From: Halichondria panicea
Lineage: Eukaryota > Porifera > Demospongiae > Suberitida > Halichondriidae
Direction of reading: 5' to 3'
DNA: 64,000 bases
Assembly (NCBI RefSeq): GCF_963675165.1
Contig: NC_087389.1
Location: forward strand, 2,824,001-2,888,000
Within the stretch, counting starts at the first letter, position 1. Every line of letters starts with the position of its first letter. The position numbers and the translations under genes were made by a program. Positions 53,841 to 63,232 of the stretch are shown piece by piece. The notes beneath the pieces were generated by a model. That model saw nothing but the letters and a program-made list of their open reading frames with translations. It did no database searches and had not been told where the DNA came from.

Positions 53841-56800
53841 AAAATTCAAGGGACATGGCACACACATTTGCAAGTATGTGTGTCTCCTAAGGAATTATGA
53901 AAACAGGAGAATCAAAAACAATATGTTGAAATGTGCTACGATGAGATGAGTTTATTTAGTTGATCTTCGAAGATGGCCAACAGTAGAAGAGCAGTAAAGG
54001 AGAGCGTGAATCCGAGGATACACATGCAAACCAATTGAATATTGCCCTTTGGGATATTTCTTCCTGAAATTGAAGGCTTGCTGAAGATAGACTGCAAGCA
54101 CTTTCTTTTGGGAACCGAATGTTAAACTCAAACTAATCTCAAGCCTACTCACCAAGGAGCTCGCTTTGTTTCAAGTCTACTCACCAAGGAGCTCGAGGCT
54201 GCACTGAAAGATGAAGTTGGAGAAATGGACTCTATTTTTGTTTTTTCTGGTATGGCTCTCACGCCTAAGCACGCTCAAGGATGGTCCTCCAGGCGCATGC
54301 AGTATGTTCTCAAGCTGTATGTTAACTCTACCTGCTGGACAGTCCCAGAGATCCACTTTCAGGAGATCAAGTAAAACCTCTCAGTCTTTGGGCTCTAATT
54401 GGAACCTAAACAAAGCACACAAACTCTACTTCCTAGTTATCCTTGTTCTCTCTGGCGATATTCAGTCTAACCCTGGCCCTGTTGTCAATTGGAAGTACCC
54501 TTGTGGAAAATGCAACTGTCCTGTAAAGACCAACCAAGCTGGAATCATGTGTGAAGTCTGCTATGCATGGCACCACTGCAAATGTGTCAGCATTGATGAT
54601 TCTGAGTATCACAGGCTCCAGTTGTCTGATGAAGCATGGTGTTGCTCCTCTTGCTTCAGGACAGCCTTGCCGTTCCATGACTCATCAACACTAAACTCTA
54701 CCATCAGCTCAACCTCTTGCTCTACTTCAGACTCTATTTCTTCCTCACTCGCCAGTTCTCATGGAAGGGACTGCACAATTGTGTACACTAACTGTCGCAG
54801 CGTACTGCCCAAAATGGACATCCTTCGTACCCATGCTGCCTCCTTTGGCCCAGATGTTTACGCTCTCACTGAAACCTGGCTCGACGATTCCATATCTGAC
54901 ATTGAGATCTTTATTCCTGACTATACTATCATCCGTCGTGACAGAAATCGCCATGGAGGTGGCGTACTTCTTTACGTCAGGGAGAGTACCCCTGTGGAGC
55001 TAGTTACCAAGCACCCAAGCTTAGAACTCCTGCTAGTAGAAGCTAAATTCACAAACAGCCCTACCCTTCTTGGTATTTACTATAGACCACCTTCGGCGGG
55101 GAGTGCCAACCTTGCAGACCTTGAGTGTGCCCTGGAGAGCCTTCAACCGTCTAGGCTATCAAACTCTATCCTTATGGGTGATTTCAATATTGATCTCTCA
55201 AAAAACTCCATGCAAATGCTTTCTCATTTCCACCTGACCCAGGTTGTCTCTGAACCTACTAGACTCACGGATAAAGGTTCTTCACTTATTGATCATGTCT
55301 ACATCTCTGACCACTCGCTCTTACAGTCGTGCTCCACGTCACCACCTCTAGGGTCCTCTGACCACCAATGCATCTCAGTGGTCCTCAAGTGGTCAACCAG
55401 ACCTATTAAAAGAGTCAAAAGAGACGTGTGGTTGTATTCTAGAGCAGATTGGGATTCAGTTAATGCAGAGCTTTTGTCAGACTCGACCACCACACACTCA
55501 TTCACAGATATAAACTCGGCCTTATCCCAGTGGAAAAACTCCTTCCTTTCAGTCCTCAGTCGACATATCCCTCGACGTCTTGTCTCCACTCGCAAACACA
55601 TCCCTTGGCTGACTACTGAGATCATTCGCTTACTTCGTAGAAGGGATTGCAGTCACTCTCGTGCCAAAGCTCTTAATACAGAATCGTCTTGGTCGAAGTT
55701 TCGCTCTCTCCGAAATCGATCAGTTGCTGCAGTTCGTGCAGCTAAGTGGGCTTTCCTTAAGAGCCTGGGCAGTCTAATTAAGTCACCCAAGGAATTTTGG
55801 TCAACTTACCATGCGCTGTCACCAACTAAGCAGCGTATACCACATACTTTGACAAACGGTACCATCACTGCTGACTCTCCGTTCAGCAAAGCAAATTTGC
55901 TCAACACCCACTTCACCTCATGTCTATCTAACACCACTGATGTCCTTTCATCACCTTGGGATGCTCCTGTTTCACCTTCCCTTGACTCTATTTCCTGCTC
56001 TCCGGACCAGGTGCTTTCATTGCTGTCTAGGACAAAGTTAAAAACTGCCTCAGGGCCAGACGGGATATCTAGTCACATGCTGCGCAAAACCTCATCCTCC
56101 ATCCATCATTTCTTCACGTACCTTTTCAACAAATCGATAGAGACGGGTGTCTTTCCTGAAGAGTGGAAAGCCTCTAATGTAACACCAATATTTAAAGCAG
56201 GCGACCCCAAACTAGCGTCAAACTACCGTCCGATCTCATTACTATCGTTACTATCAAAGGTGCTGGAACGCATTGTTCATAATAAGGTAGTGGAGTATCT
56301 TACTTCCAACAACCTTCTTTCAACACTTCAATTTGGCTTCAGGCGGGGCAGTTCTACCCAGGAGGCAATCCTCCATGCTACTCATGACTGGCACCGCTCA
56401 TTGGACAATGGCTCTAGTGTAGCTGCTGTTTTCTTTGACCTGAGCAAAGCCTTCGACAGAGTCCCTCACCAAGGCCTCCTGAAAACTCTCTGGTCAGCAG
56501 GCATCTCGGGCAGCCTACATAAGTGGTTTACTAGCTACCTCACAAACAGGAAGCAGAAGGTAGTCCTGGATGGTCACTCTTTGTCCACCGCCAATGTCAA
56601 TTCTGGAGTACCACAGGGGTCCATCTTAGGCCCCCTTCTGTTCAGCCTATACATTGATCCCCTAACAAGAATTCCTCTTTCTCCGGGCTCTCAGCTGTTA
56701 TTGTATGCGGACGACATACTCCTGTACAGCCCCATTAGAAATGAATTTGACGTCTTGGATCTTCAAGGAGATATTGATGCCATAGCCAACTGGGTCAACA

Positions 56801-57780
56801 CTGCGGGTCTCACTCTCAATCAGTCAAAAACCAAACTGCTACTCCTCTCCAGAAAGAGACAGCCCCCGTCCATCATACTCTCCACAAACTCAGGTCAAAT
56901 TACACAAGTGAACTCCTTGTCCTACCTTGGAGTTACCATCACAAAAGACCTAAAATGGAATAGCCACATCTCCAACACCTGCGCTAAGGCAAAATCTAAA
57001 CTTGGCTTGTTATACAGGCACTTCAACCAAGCAGATCAGTCCACTCTTTCCTCCCTGTACAAATCACTGGTGCTCCCACTCCTTGATTACTGTAGCAGTG
57101 TGTGGGACCCCTCTTCTTCTTGTGCCATCAATCAGTTAGAGTCGGTTCAGAAGTTTGGAGCGCGACTCTGTACCAAACGCTGGTCAGATCAATACTTACC
57201 TCTGTTAGCTAGTTTATCTTGGCCCTCTCTGAGCACAAGAAGGTCTCAACAGAAAGTAACTCTGTGCCGCAGGATCATCAGGGGGGAATCAATTCTCCAC
57301 TCATCAAGGTTCACACCCAATCCGAAACCTAACCCTCGGCATTACCATCATGACCAACCTCTACTTATCCCCTTTGCCAAAACACTGTCATATCAATCAT
57401 CATTCTTCGTAAATGTGGTTCCACTCTGGAATTCCCTACCAAGCAGTGCTGTCTCTGCAAGTAGTTTACTTAGTTTTAAGGCTCATGTGCGGGATTGTTT
57501 CAATTAATTACTTACTTATAATTAATTGTCTGCTTGCCCTTACTTACAGTTTTGTGTCTGTTAATTAATTTGTATTTCACTGTCCTTGTCACTGCCTGCA
57601 CTTTTTAGTTACTTGTGTTTTTTTGTTTGTTTTGTTTGTTTTTGTTTTTTTTTTGTTGTTTTTTTGTTTTGCCTTTTGCTGTTTTTGTTAGGGCTACCTT
57701 AATATTAGCTCTCAGTTGCTAGTTGGTACGCACCTATGCTCTGCATTAAATTTTATAAAGAAAAAAAAAAAAAAAAAAAA
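53841..57780 (+). mobile_element. Full-length non-LTR retrotransposon (LINE)
   Basis: About 3.94 kb: a 370-bp 5' leader, one long ORF (54211-57507), an AT- and T-rich 3' UTR and a terminal A run (57761-57780). It interrupts a MITE whose left part (53755-53839) and right part (57781-57889) match the intact, oppositely oriented copy at 29845-30222. This defines both ends. No clear target duplication was seen. The leader contains a short direct duplication (actcaccaaggagctcg at about 54149 and 54180). The open ORF suggests a recent insertion. Confidence 0.88.
54211..57507 (+). CDS. LINE ORF: signal-like N-terminus, 2A-like motif, zinc finger, endonuclease, reverse transcriptase
   Basis: 1098 aa. 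Residues 6-20 (WTLFLFFLVWLSRLS) are hydrophobic like a signal peptide. A second hydrophobic run leads into SGDIQSNPGP (residues 81-90), a 2A-like ribosome-skipping motif. This is followed by a PHD-type finger (CGKCNCPVKT, CEVCYAWHHCKC, WCCSSC; about 96-155). An APE-type endonuclease follows (YTNCRSVLPKMDIL, ALTETWLDD, GDFNIDLSKN, SSDHQCISV), then the reverse transcriptase with SGPDGISSHMLR, YRPISLLSLLSKVLERI, FFDLSKAFDRVPH, GVPQGSILGPLLF and the catalytic YADDILLY. The C-terminus ends VPLWNSLPSS, as in CR1/jockey-like elements. All core motifs are intact. If the 2A works, the first 89 residues are released as a separate peptide. Confidence 0.92.
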   Translation: MKLEKWTLFLFFLVWLSRLSTLKDGPPGACSMFSSCMLTLPAGQSQRSTFRRSSKTSQSLGSNWNLNKAHKLYFLVILVLSGDIQSNPGPVVNWKYPCGKCNCPVKTNQAGIMCEVCYAWHHCKCVSIDDSEYHRLQLSDEAWCCSSCFRTALPFHDSSTLNSTISSTSCSTSDSISSSLASSHGRDCTIVYTNCRSVLPKMDILRTHAASFGPDVYALTETWLDDSISDIEIFIPDYTIIRRDRNRHGGGVLLYVRESTPVELVTKHPSLELLLVEAKFTNSPTLLGIYYRPPSAGSANLADLECALESLQPSRLSNSILMGDFNIDLSKNSMQMLSHFHLTQVVSEPTRLTDKGSSLIDHVYISDHSLLQSCSTSPPLGSSDHQCISVVLKWSTRPIKRVKRDVWLYSRADWDSVNAELLSDSTTTHSFTDINSALSQWKNSFLSVLSRHIPRRLVSTRKHIPWLTTEIIRLLRRRDCSHSRAKALNTESSWSKFRSLRNRSVAAVRAAKWAFLKSLGSLIKSPKEFWSTYHALSPTKQRIPHTLTNGTITADSPFSKANLLNTHFTSCLSNTTDVLSSPWDAPVSPSLDSISCSPDQVLSLLSRTKLKTASGPDGISSHMLRKTSSSIHHFFTYLFNKSIETGVFPEEWKASNVTPIFKAGDPKLASNYRPISLLSLLSKVLERIVHNKVVEYLTSNNLLSTLQFGFRRGSSTQEAILHATHDWHRSLDNGSSVAAVFFDLSKAFDRVPHQGLLKTLWSAGISGSLHKWFTSYLTNRKQKVVLDGHSLSTANVNSGVPQGSILGPLLFSLYIDPLTRIPLSPGSQLLLYADDILLYSPIRNEFDVLDLQGDIDAIANWVNTAGLTLNQSKTKLLLLSRKRQPPSIILSTNSGQITQVNSLSYLGVTITKDLKWNSHISNTCAKAKSKLGLLYRHFNQADQSTLSSLYKSLVLPLLDYCSSVWDPSSSCAINQLESVQKFGARLCTKRWSDQYLPLLASLSWPSLSTRRSQQKVTLCRRIIRGESILHSSRFTPNPKPNPRHYHHDQPLLIPFAKTLSYQSSFFVNVVPLWNSLPSSAVSASSLLSFKAHVRDCFN

Positions 57781-57892
57781 GAATGAGTAGATGTAGCAAT
57801 ACTCTCATTTCATTGGCTGTATCCAAATTCCACAAAACTCTCTTGATTTTGCCCCCGAGCTATTAGGTCTGGCCCCTAGACTAGGACCTCCC

Positions 57893-57965
57893 CTGCCTCG
57901 ATCCCAGGCCGAGTTTTCGCTTTTATAACGGTTAGGCGAATATAAAAGCGAAAACTCGGCCTGAA
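57893..57965. repeat. Hairpin of cctcgatcccaggccgag family, second copy
   Basis: gcctcgatcccaggccgagt, then gcttttataacggttaggcg, then the complement ataaaagcgaaaactcggcc. It directly follows the right half of the MITE split by the LINE. Confidence 0.75.
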
Positions 57966-58869
57966 ATCTAGTGCGAAAACTAAACCAAGTAGATCTAGTA
58001 ATCAACACTAATTGCATTCTTCTCATAAAACTATAAGGTCTATTGCAAGACAGATCATATAGCAGATCAATCTCTCCAGTGGCAATCAATCTGGCAATCA
58101 ATCAAGTGAGTTGTTTCACTTTGGATATAAGCTAGTTTTTCCATATAAGCTTTTACTTTTCCCAGTGGTCCCATATTAAAGTTTGGATGGTGTATCAGGG
58201 GCGTTTCTAGAGATTGAAGCAGGGGGGTGCTGTGCGCGCACGATTTTCCATGTCTTTTACATGCATAGCGTGATAATAAGAGTATCAAGACATATTTATG
58301 AGTCAGTCATCTTGTAGGATCTCCATGCACTATTCTCCTGGGGTACATCCTAGCAAACTGGTCAATCACTGCAATGGGGATGTCCAGTCAGTCTAGTGTT
58401 AGTCATTGCTTCTCAGTATCTCACAGTGGAGCAAGAGGTGACTGGGAGAGTGCAGAGGATCTTGATCAGCTTTTATGCATTGCATAACAACATTGGAATG
58501 GCAATGCTGATTGCGCATGCTCAATTGGGCGTGGTCATGACTTGTAATCGTTGTCAATGAGATAGAGCTGCACGTAGTACGTACCTAGTACCTCTGGAGT
58601 AGTCTTGCGGTAGTCTCGATTTCCAGCCTCTTTGCAAGAGTCTGGTGAACTTCACTATCACCACTCGTGTCAGGCCCTAAGTGCCGCGGTTAGATAACCT
58701 AGTAGTGATAATTGGGTGTTAACCAAATAGTGTAAGTGTTAAGTGGGTGTTACCCACTGTGTGGTGAAATTCATGCAATCACTGAATGGGTACAGGTGTG
58801 GCCAAAAATCAGTGTGGAACATTTAGTTTATGACTTTCAAGATTTAGTACATAATTATAGTGCAAGACT
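57966..58869. other. Spacer without recognised gene
   Basis: No coding segment was recognised between the hairpin at 57893 and the RecQ-like fragment. It contains two short stretches with gaga/ggtgt words only. Confidence 0.45.
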
Positions 58870-59931
58870 ATGGAAAGACACATGAAGATGCAAGACGTGA
58901 TAATTGAGAGTGCTAGAGCAATTGGGATCCATTATTTAAAGCCAGAGCAAATGAAAGCAATGTATTTGATCATTGGAGGAAAGGACACATTTGTGTCACT
59001 GCCAATCGGCTATGGAAAGTCAGTAATCTTTGCTGCATTACCTATGGCCTTTGACCAATTGAAAGGTGAACTAAAATTGCTGTATGAGTGTACCTATATA
59101 TACGCCTTTTTCTGTTTTGCAGGAACATCTGGAAGCATTGTACTTTGTATTAGTCCCCTCACTTCGCTGATGATGGATCAACAAAAAAAGTATGCAGCTA
59201 GAGGATTGACAGTGGAATACGTTGGAGAAGCTCAGACAGACCGTAGTGCTATTAACAGAGTACTGAAAGGAGAAGCTCAGTTGGTGTTCATCTCCCCAGA
59301 GAGCATATTAGCGAAGGGTATTTTTCGAAATATGCTTCTGTCACCACCGTATATAAAGAATCTCGTTGCAGTAGTAGTTGATAAAGCCCATTGTGTTAAA
59401 ACCTGGGGAGATGATTTTCGAGTCGCTTTTTCGGAGATTGGAGATTTAAGGAGCCTCATTCCAGACAATGTCGGTGTTCACGCACTTACTGCTACCTCTA
59501 CAACAGAAACATTTTACATTGTCAGTAGAAGGTTATGTATGGACGATCCTACTTTAATTGCCTCCCCTCCTTTCCGAGACAATATTTCTTATGAGGTTCA
59601 CTCTAAGATTGACGTTGAAAGCCTTGGTGAAAAAATTGCTGATGAAATTCGAGAAAAACGGAAGTCATACCCTAAAACAGTGATTTACGTACGAAGTTAT
59701 GCCGATTGCTCATCTTTATATATGGTGATTAAGTGCAGTCTCGGATCCTATATAACTGATCCACCTGGATGTCCCAATGTTAAAGGTCATCGACTAGTTG
59801 ACATGTTTACTAGAGTGCTTTCTGTTAGCAAAAAAGAAGATGTGTTGAATTCTTTCACCTCAGTTGACAGCACCTATAATTATACAATGTATATATGTGC
59901 AATAAACAGTGATATTTATAAATACATGTGA
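58870..59931 (+). pseudogene. RecQ-type DNA helicase fragment with altered DEAH box
   Basis: An open frame of 353 codons with RecQ motifs: LKPEQMKAM (motif 0), LPIGYGKSVIF (Walker A), CISPLTSLMMDQ (Ia), VFISPESIL, then VVVDKAHCVKTWGDDFR where motif II should read DEAH, HALTATSTTET (III) and KTVIYVRSYADC (IV). It stops before motifs V and VI, so the ATPase is incomplete. Bases 59068-59124 are a 57-bp in-frame intron (GTGAAC...TTTTGCAG); splicing joins QLKG to TSGSIVLC. The E-to-K change in motif II and the truncation argue for a dead copy of a multicopy, perhaps transposon-borne, helicase. More 3' exons with motifs V and VI were looked for downstream and not seen. Confidence 0.7.
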
Positions 59932-60546
59932 TCAATGTACCTCAAAACTGGGAAAATTAGAGCTGCTTTGCGGTATCTGAGATGATGGTAGCTGAGTGGC
60001 TGCAGTTGTTCGTAGATTAGCTGCTGACATTGCTGCTGACGCTGATGGAATGGTTGCTGCTGACACTGGTGGAATGGTTGCTGCTGACACGTACACCGGT
60101 GGAATGGTTGCTGCTGACGCTGATGGAATGGTTGCTGCTGACACTGGTGGAATGGTTGCTGCTGACACTGATGGAATGGTTGGTACTGAAACAGATGATG
60201 GAATAGGTGGTGTGGGGGGTTCCTGCATAACTCTACTTCTTTTTGGCGGTGGTGGTAATAAGTTATCTTCTGCATGTCTTGAAAGCAGACCATTTATTAG
60301 CTCTGTTGCTTCCTTCTTTACCTTGCATAGCTTTTCTTGTTGAGCATGGACATTCTTCAGTTGTTTCTTGCACTGGTGACACAATATACTGTCATTAGCA
60401 CTAGTTTCAGGGATGCAATGCAGAGGTACTGGAAGGAGCTGCACAAGTACTTCTCTTGCTTCAGAACAGCTATGACTATTGAGCTTCTTTCGCCTTTGTT
60501 GTCCAGAGACTCATGCATTCGCACACAAACAGCAGTAGAGGCCCAT
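59932..60546 (-). pseudogene. Cysteine-motif (CxxC...CxxC) ORF with in-frame TGA and Ala/Pro repeat
   Basis: Read on the minus strand, MGLYCCLCANA runs from 60546 to an in-frame TGA (60511-60513). The same frame continues with SGQQRRKKLNSHSC, LLPVPLHCIPETSANDSI, LCHQCKKQLKNVHAQQEKL, then PPPPKRSRVMQ and a tail of about seven copies of SAATIPPV/SAATIPSA, ending SNFPSFEVH at 59932. CCLC plus CHQC would make a four-cysteine zinc site as in ZAD-like or THAP-associated DNA-binding proteins. A read-through, a splice start after the TGA, or an alternative ATG at 60444 (170 aa) are possible. The TGA most simply marks a nonsense mutation. Its stop abuts the helicase fragment stop (TGATCA). Confidence 0.5.
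60027..60185. repeat. 24-bp minisatellite
   Basis: About 6-7 copies of a 24-bp unit (gctgctgacactggtggaat + ggtt) with small variants and one 6-bp insertion (acgtac). It encodes the SAATIPPV-like octapeptide on the minus strand and is open in other frames too. Confidence 0.85.
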
Positions 60547-60818
60547 ATCTAGCTACTTTTTCGTGATGCAATAGCTTACATAACAGTTTACACAACAGGC
60601 CACAACCGCCCACAAGGCACTTGACGAGCGGTTTCACACCCCAAGAAAATCTTGGGGTGTCTGCACGAACTGTTCATTGCAAGTTCACCCGACCATAATT
60701 ATACAAAGTATGGGAGGGCGTGGCCAGACTAGTCTTGCGGACCCAGACCCTGAAAGATATGATATATCGGCTGGTCCACGAGACTACCTCTGGAGCTGCA
60801 CAGTTAGCTAGCTAGCTA

Positions 60819-60995
60819 CTGAGTGATAGGATTAGTTTCATGGTTGTCTGGGAGGACAGGTGGGTGCTCAAGACCCCCATTGTACACGCCACTGTGTATT
60901 GTACCAGAGATACTGAGTGATAGGATTAGTTTCATGGTTGTCTGGGAGGACAGGGGGGTGCTCAAGCCCCCAAAGCCCCCCATTGTACACATTGT
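60819..60995. repeat. Two-copy direct repeat of about 70 bp
   Basis: actgagtgataggattagtt ... ggacaggtgggtgctcaaga (60818-60892) recurs at 60911-60990 with small changes. Confidence 0.75.
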
Positions 60996-61790
60996 ACTTA
61001 TAACTTTACTTTAATGTCTCCTTTTACTGGGTGTGGTCAGTTGTTAGCTAGTACACACGTGGCTCACAGGATAGGCGTGTTATAAATTGCTGAAGGAGAT
61101 GATGTCTCGAGGAAACACAGCTTTCTTATTTCGAGCGAGTTACCCGGCAAATATAGGACGAACAGCGGATAGTTTTCGAGGCCTTTATGTAGAACCAATG
61201 TTAAATGGTCACGTGCACCACTTCCGTTTCCAATCCCTCTCTTCCTTTATCTATGGTTGTATAAAAAAATTGTTTTTCTTTTAAAGTTAATAATAGTTGA
61301 CAGGAGCTATAATTACTACTCAACAAGGATTGAGAGAGTCTTCTGAATATAAAGTAACACCGTATTACTAGAACGTTTTGCGAGCATCAAACATTTGCGA
61401 ACTTTGCAATGGTTGATCAATTTCCAACAATAAAATCCGCAAAATTTAAATTTACTAGTAAATAACACAATCCTTGCGAGAACTCAATAGTTAGATCGCA
61501 AAGGGTCACATTTTCTGCTGATTTGGCTCATTCGCAAAGGTTATTCACCCGCAAAATATTCTGCATATATAAGAGGTATATTTGATATGGATTAGTGAAG
61601 TATACTCGGTGTGATAATTATTACACGGTCACCAGATTAGAGGAGGTAGGAGACGCATCAAGCCCTCAGTAATTAACAATCCACGTTTAGCTATCTAAAA
61701 AGAACGGTAATATTTATCCTAGTGGAATCTCAGCTCAATAGCTTGAAATTCACCATCAAACCTAGTGGTTATACATAGGCTACGTACTAT

Positions 61791-62047
61791 CAGGAGCCCA
61801 TAAATAAGAGAAGGAGCGGCTGACTACGGGGATCACGTTTTGTAAGTGGTTATGACCGCATTTCCATATATGCAGAGTCACTTAAGTGGTTGAATCCCTA
61901 CACGTGTTATACACAATACAGGGCTGCGGTTTGCAAGCACTTAGTCGCTTCCAAACAAGGAAGTGCGCGGTTTCACCGGCAATTACGAAACGTAATCCCT
62001 GAGTATACGTTGAAGTTAGCCGCTCCTTTTCTTATTTATGGGCTCCT
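61791..62047. repeat. Hairpin element with caggagcccataaataagaga ends, copy 2
   Basis: Arms caggagcccataaataagag and ttcttatttatgggctcctg, with an inner pair ggagcggct/agccgctcc, around a 170-bp middle. Confidence 0.75.
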
Positions 62048-62505
62048 GGTACTATGGAGAGCATGCAGTCTAGGGGAGTTCTAGAAAGTGATGTGAGCTT
62101 GCTGAGAACAACATACCACAGGCACCATAGCTACAAGGAAAAATTAAAAGTCAAAAGCCTACTGTAGCGTAAACATTGTATGCCACACATTGATTAATGA
62201 CGCATGTCCTACCTCCCCTGAACGGTCACGTAGCCTCGAAGCATAATTATAGGGGAACAGCCTTGCAACCTTTTGGCCGTTCTAGAGAGGAAGTCTTGGA
62301 CTATTTATATAGCGTGAGAATCTATGTAAATCATACAGTACACTAATAGTAATTAATACAGGCAATTTGCCCTTGGGCTGCCTGTATGATTATAACATGT
62401 TGACCCTCATTAAAATCATCCAGGAGGTCTCTATAATTATTATTATACATGTAAAAAGTAACTTAAGAGTCTTGAGGTTGACCTTTATAATGTTGTCATA
62501 ATTGT

Positions 62506-62905
62506 ATACCGTATATCTTCTAATTTATCGGACACTTCTAATTACCCGGACACTCTTTTGGGCAATTTTCGTTGTTCTAATACAACGGACATTCCAGTAC
62601 TTTAATATTACATTTGTTCTAAATATCCGGACAATACCTTGAAAAGTTGAGTTATCGTTCATAGACGGCAAGTAAGACTTACAGTACTGCAGTTAGATAG
62701 CTTTGATTAGCTAGTTTTAGATAGCTAGTGCAACTATTCAGTCGTACCCTGTTCTATTAAACTTAGCTAGCTCGCATGCAGCTGCTTGCTTGTTCTAATT
62801 ATTCCGGACACTTCGCATGCTCTATAAAAATCTGTTCCAATTATACCCGGACAATTTCCAAAATAATTATTTTTTGCTGTCCGATAAATTAGAAGATATA
62901 CGGTA
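62506..62905. repeat. 0.4-kb MITE (taccgtatatcttctaattt ends)
   Basis: Ends ataccgtatatcttctaatt and aattagaagatatacggtac, with internal ttatccggaca-type repeats. The second arm is the perfect complement of the first over about 30 bp. Confidence 0.8.
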
Positions 62906-63094
62906 CATGTACTTTATCGAAATTCAAAGTTTCATACCATTGGATTCCTTGTTAAAAAACGCTTCTATAATTATGCTTTAGATCCCACTTGAGTGTTTTT
63001 GCTTATTGTTGCCACACTCCACAATCTGTTACTATCAGATTGTGGAGTATGGCCCGCGAGACTAGGGGGAGGAGCTGGATGTAGGGAAGTGCTG

Positions 63095-63232
63095 GGATTC
63101 TAGCTTTGGCTTCTTCCTTTCGCTTTGTTCGAGAGTAGTATAGGAGATGCTCATTTGCTGGGCTTGTTTGCTGCAAATTCTAGCTTGAGTTTATTCCTTT
63201 CGCTTTGTTCGAGAGTAGTACGAGTCTATGGC
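63095..63232. repeat. Two-copy direct repeat of about 40 bp
   Basis: tctagctttggcttcttcct ... gttcgagagtagtat and tctagcttgagtttattcct ... gttcgagagtagtac. A separate short hairpin, ccacaatctg/cagattgtgg, lies at 63018-63048. Confidence 0.7.

Noticed and set aside
59996-60343. Plus-strand ORF of Ala-Asp-Gly-Met repeats
   Set aside because: It is a shadow of the 24-bp minisatellite; the minus frame extends into a coherent cysteine-motif protein.
60511-60513. In-frame TGA as a selenocysteine codon
   Set aside because: The family context is a zinc site with no redox partner, no SECIS-like element was seen, and a nonsense mutation is simpler.
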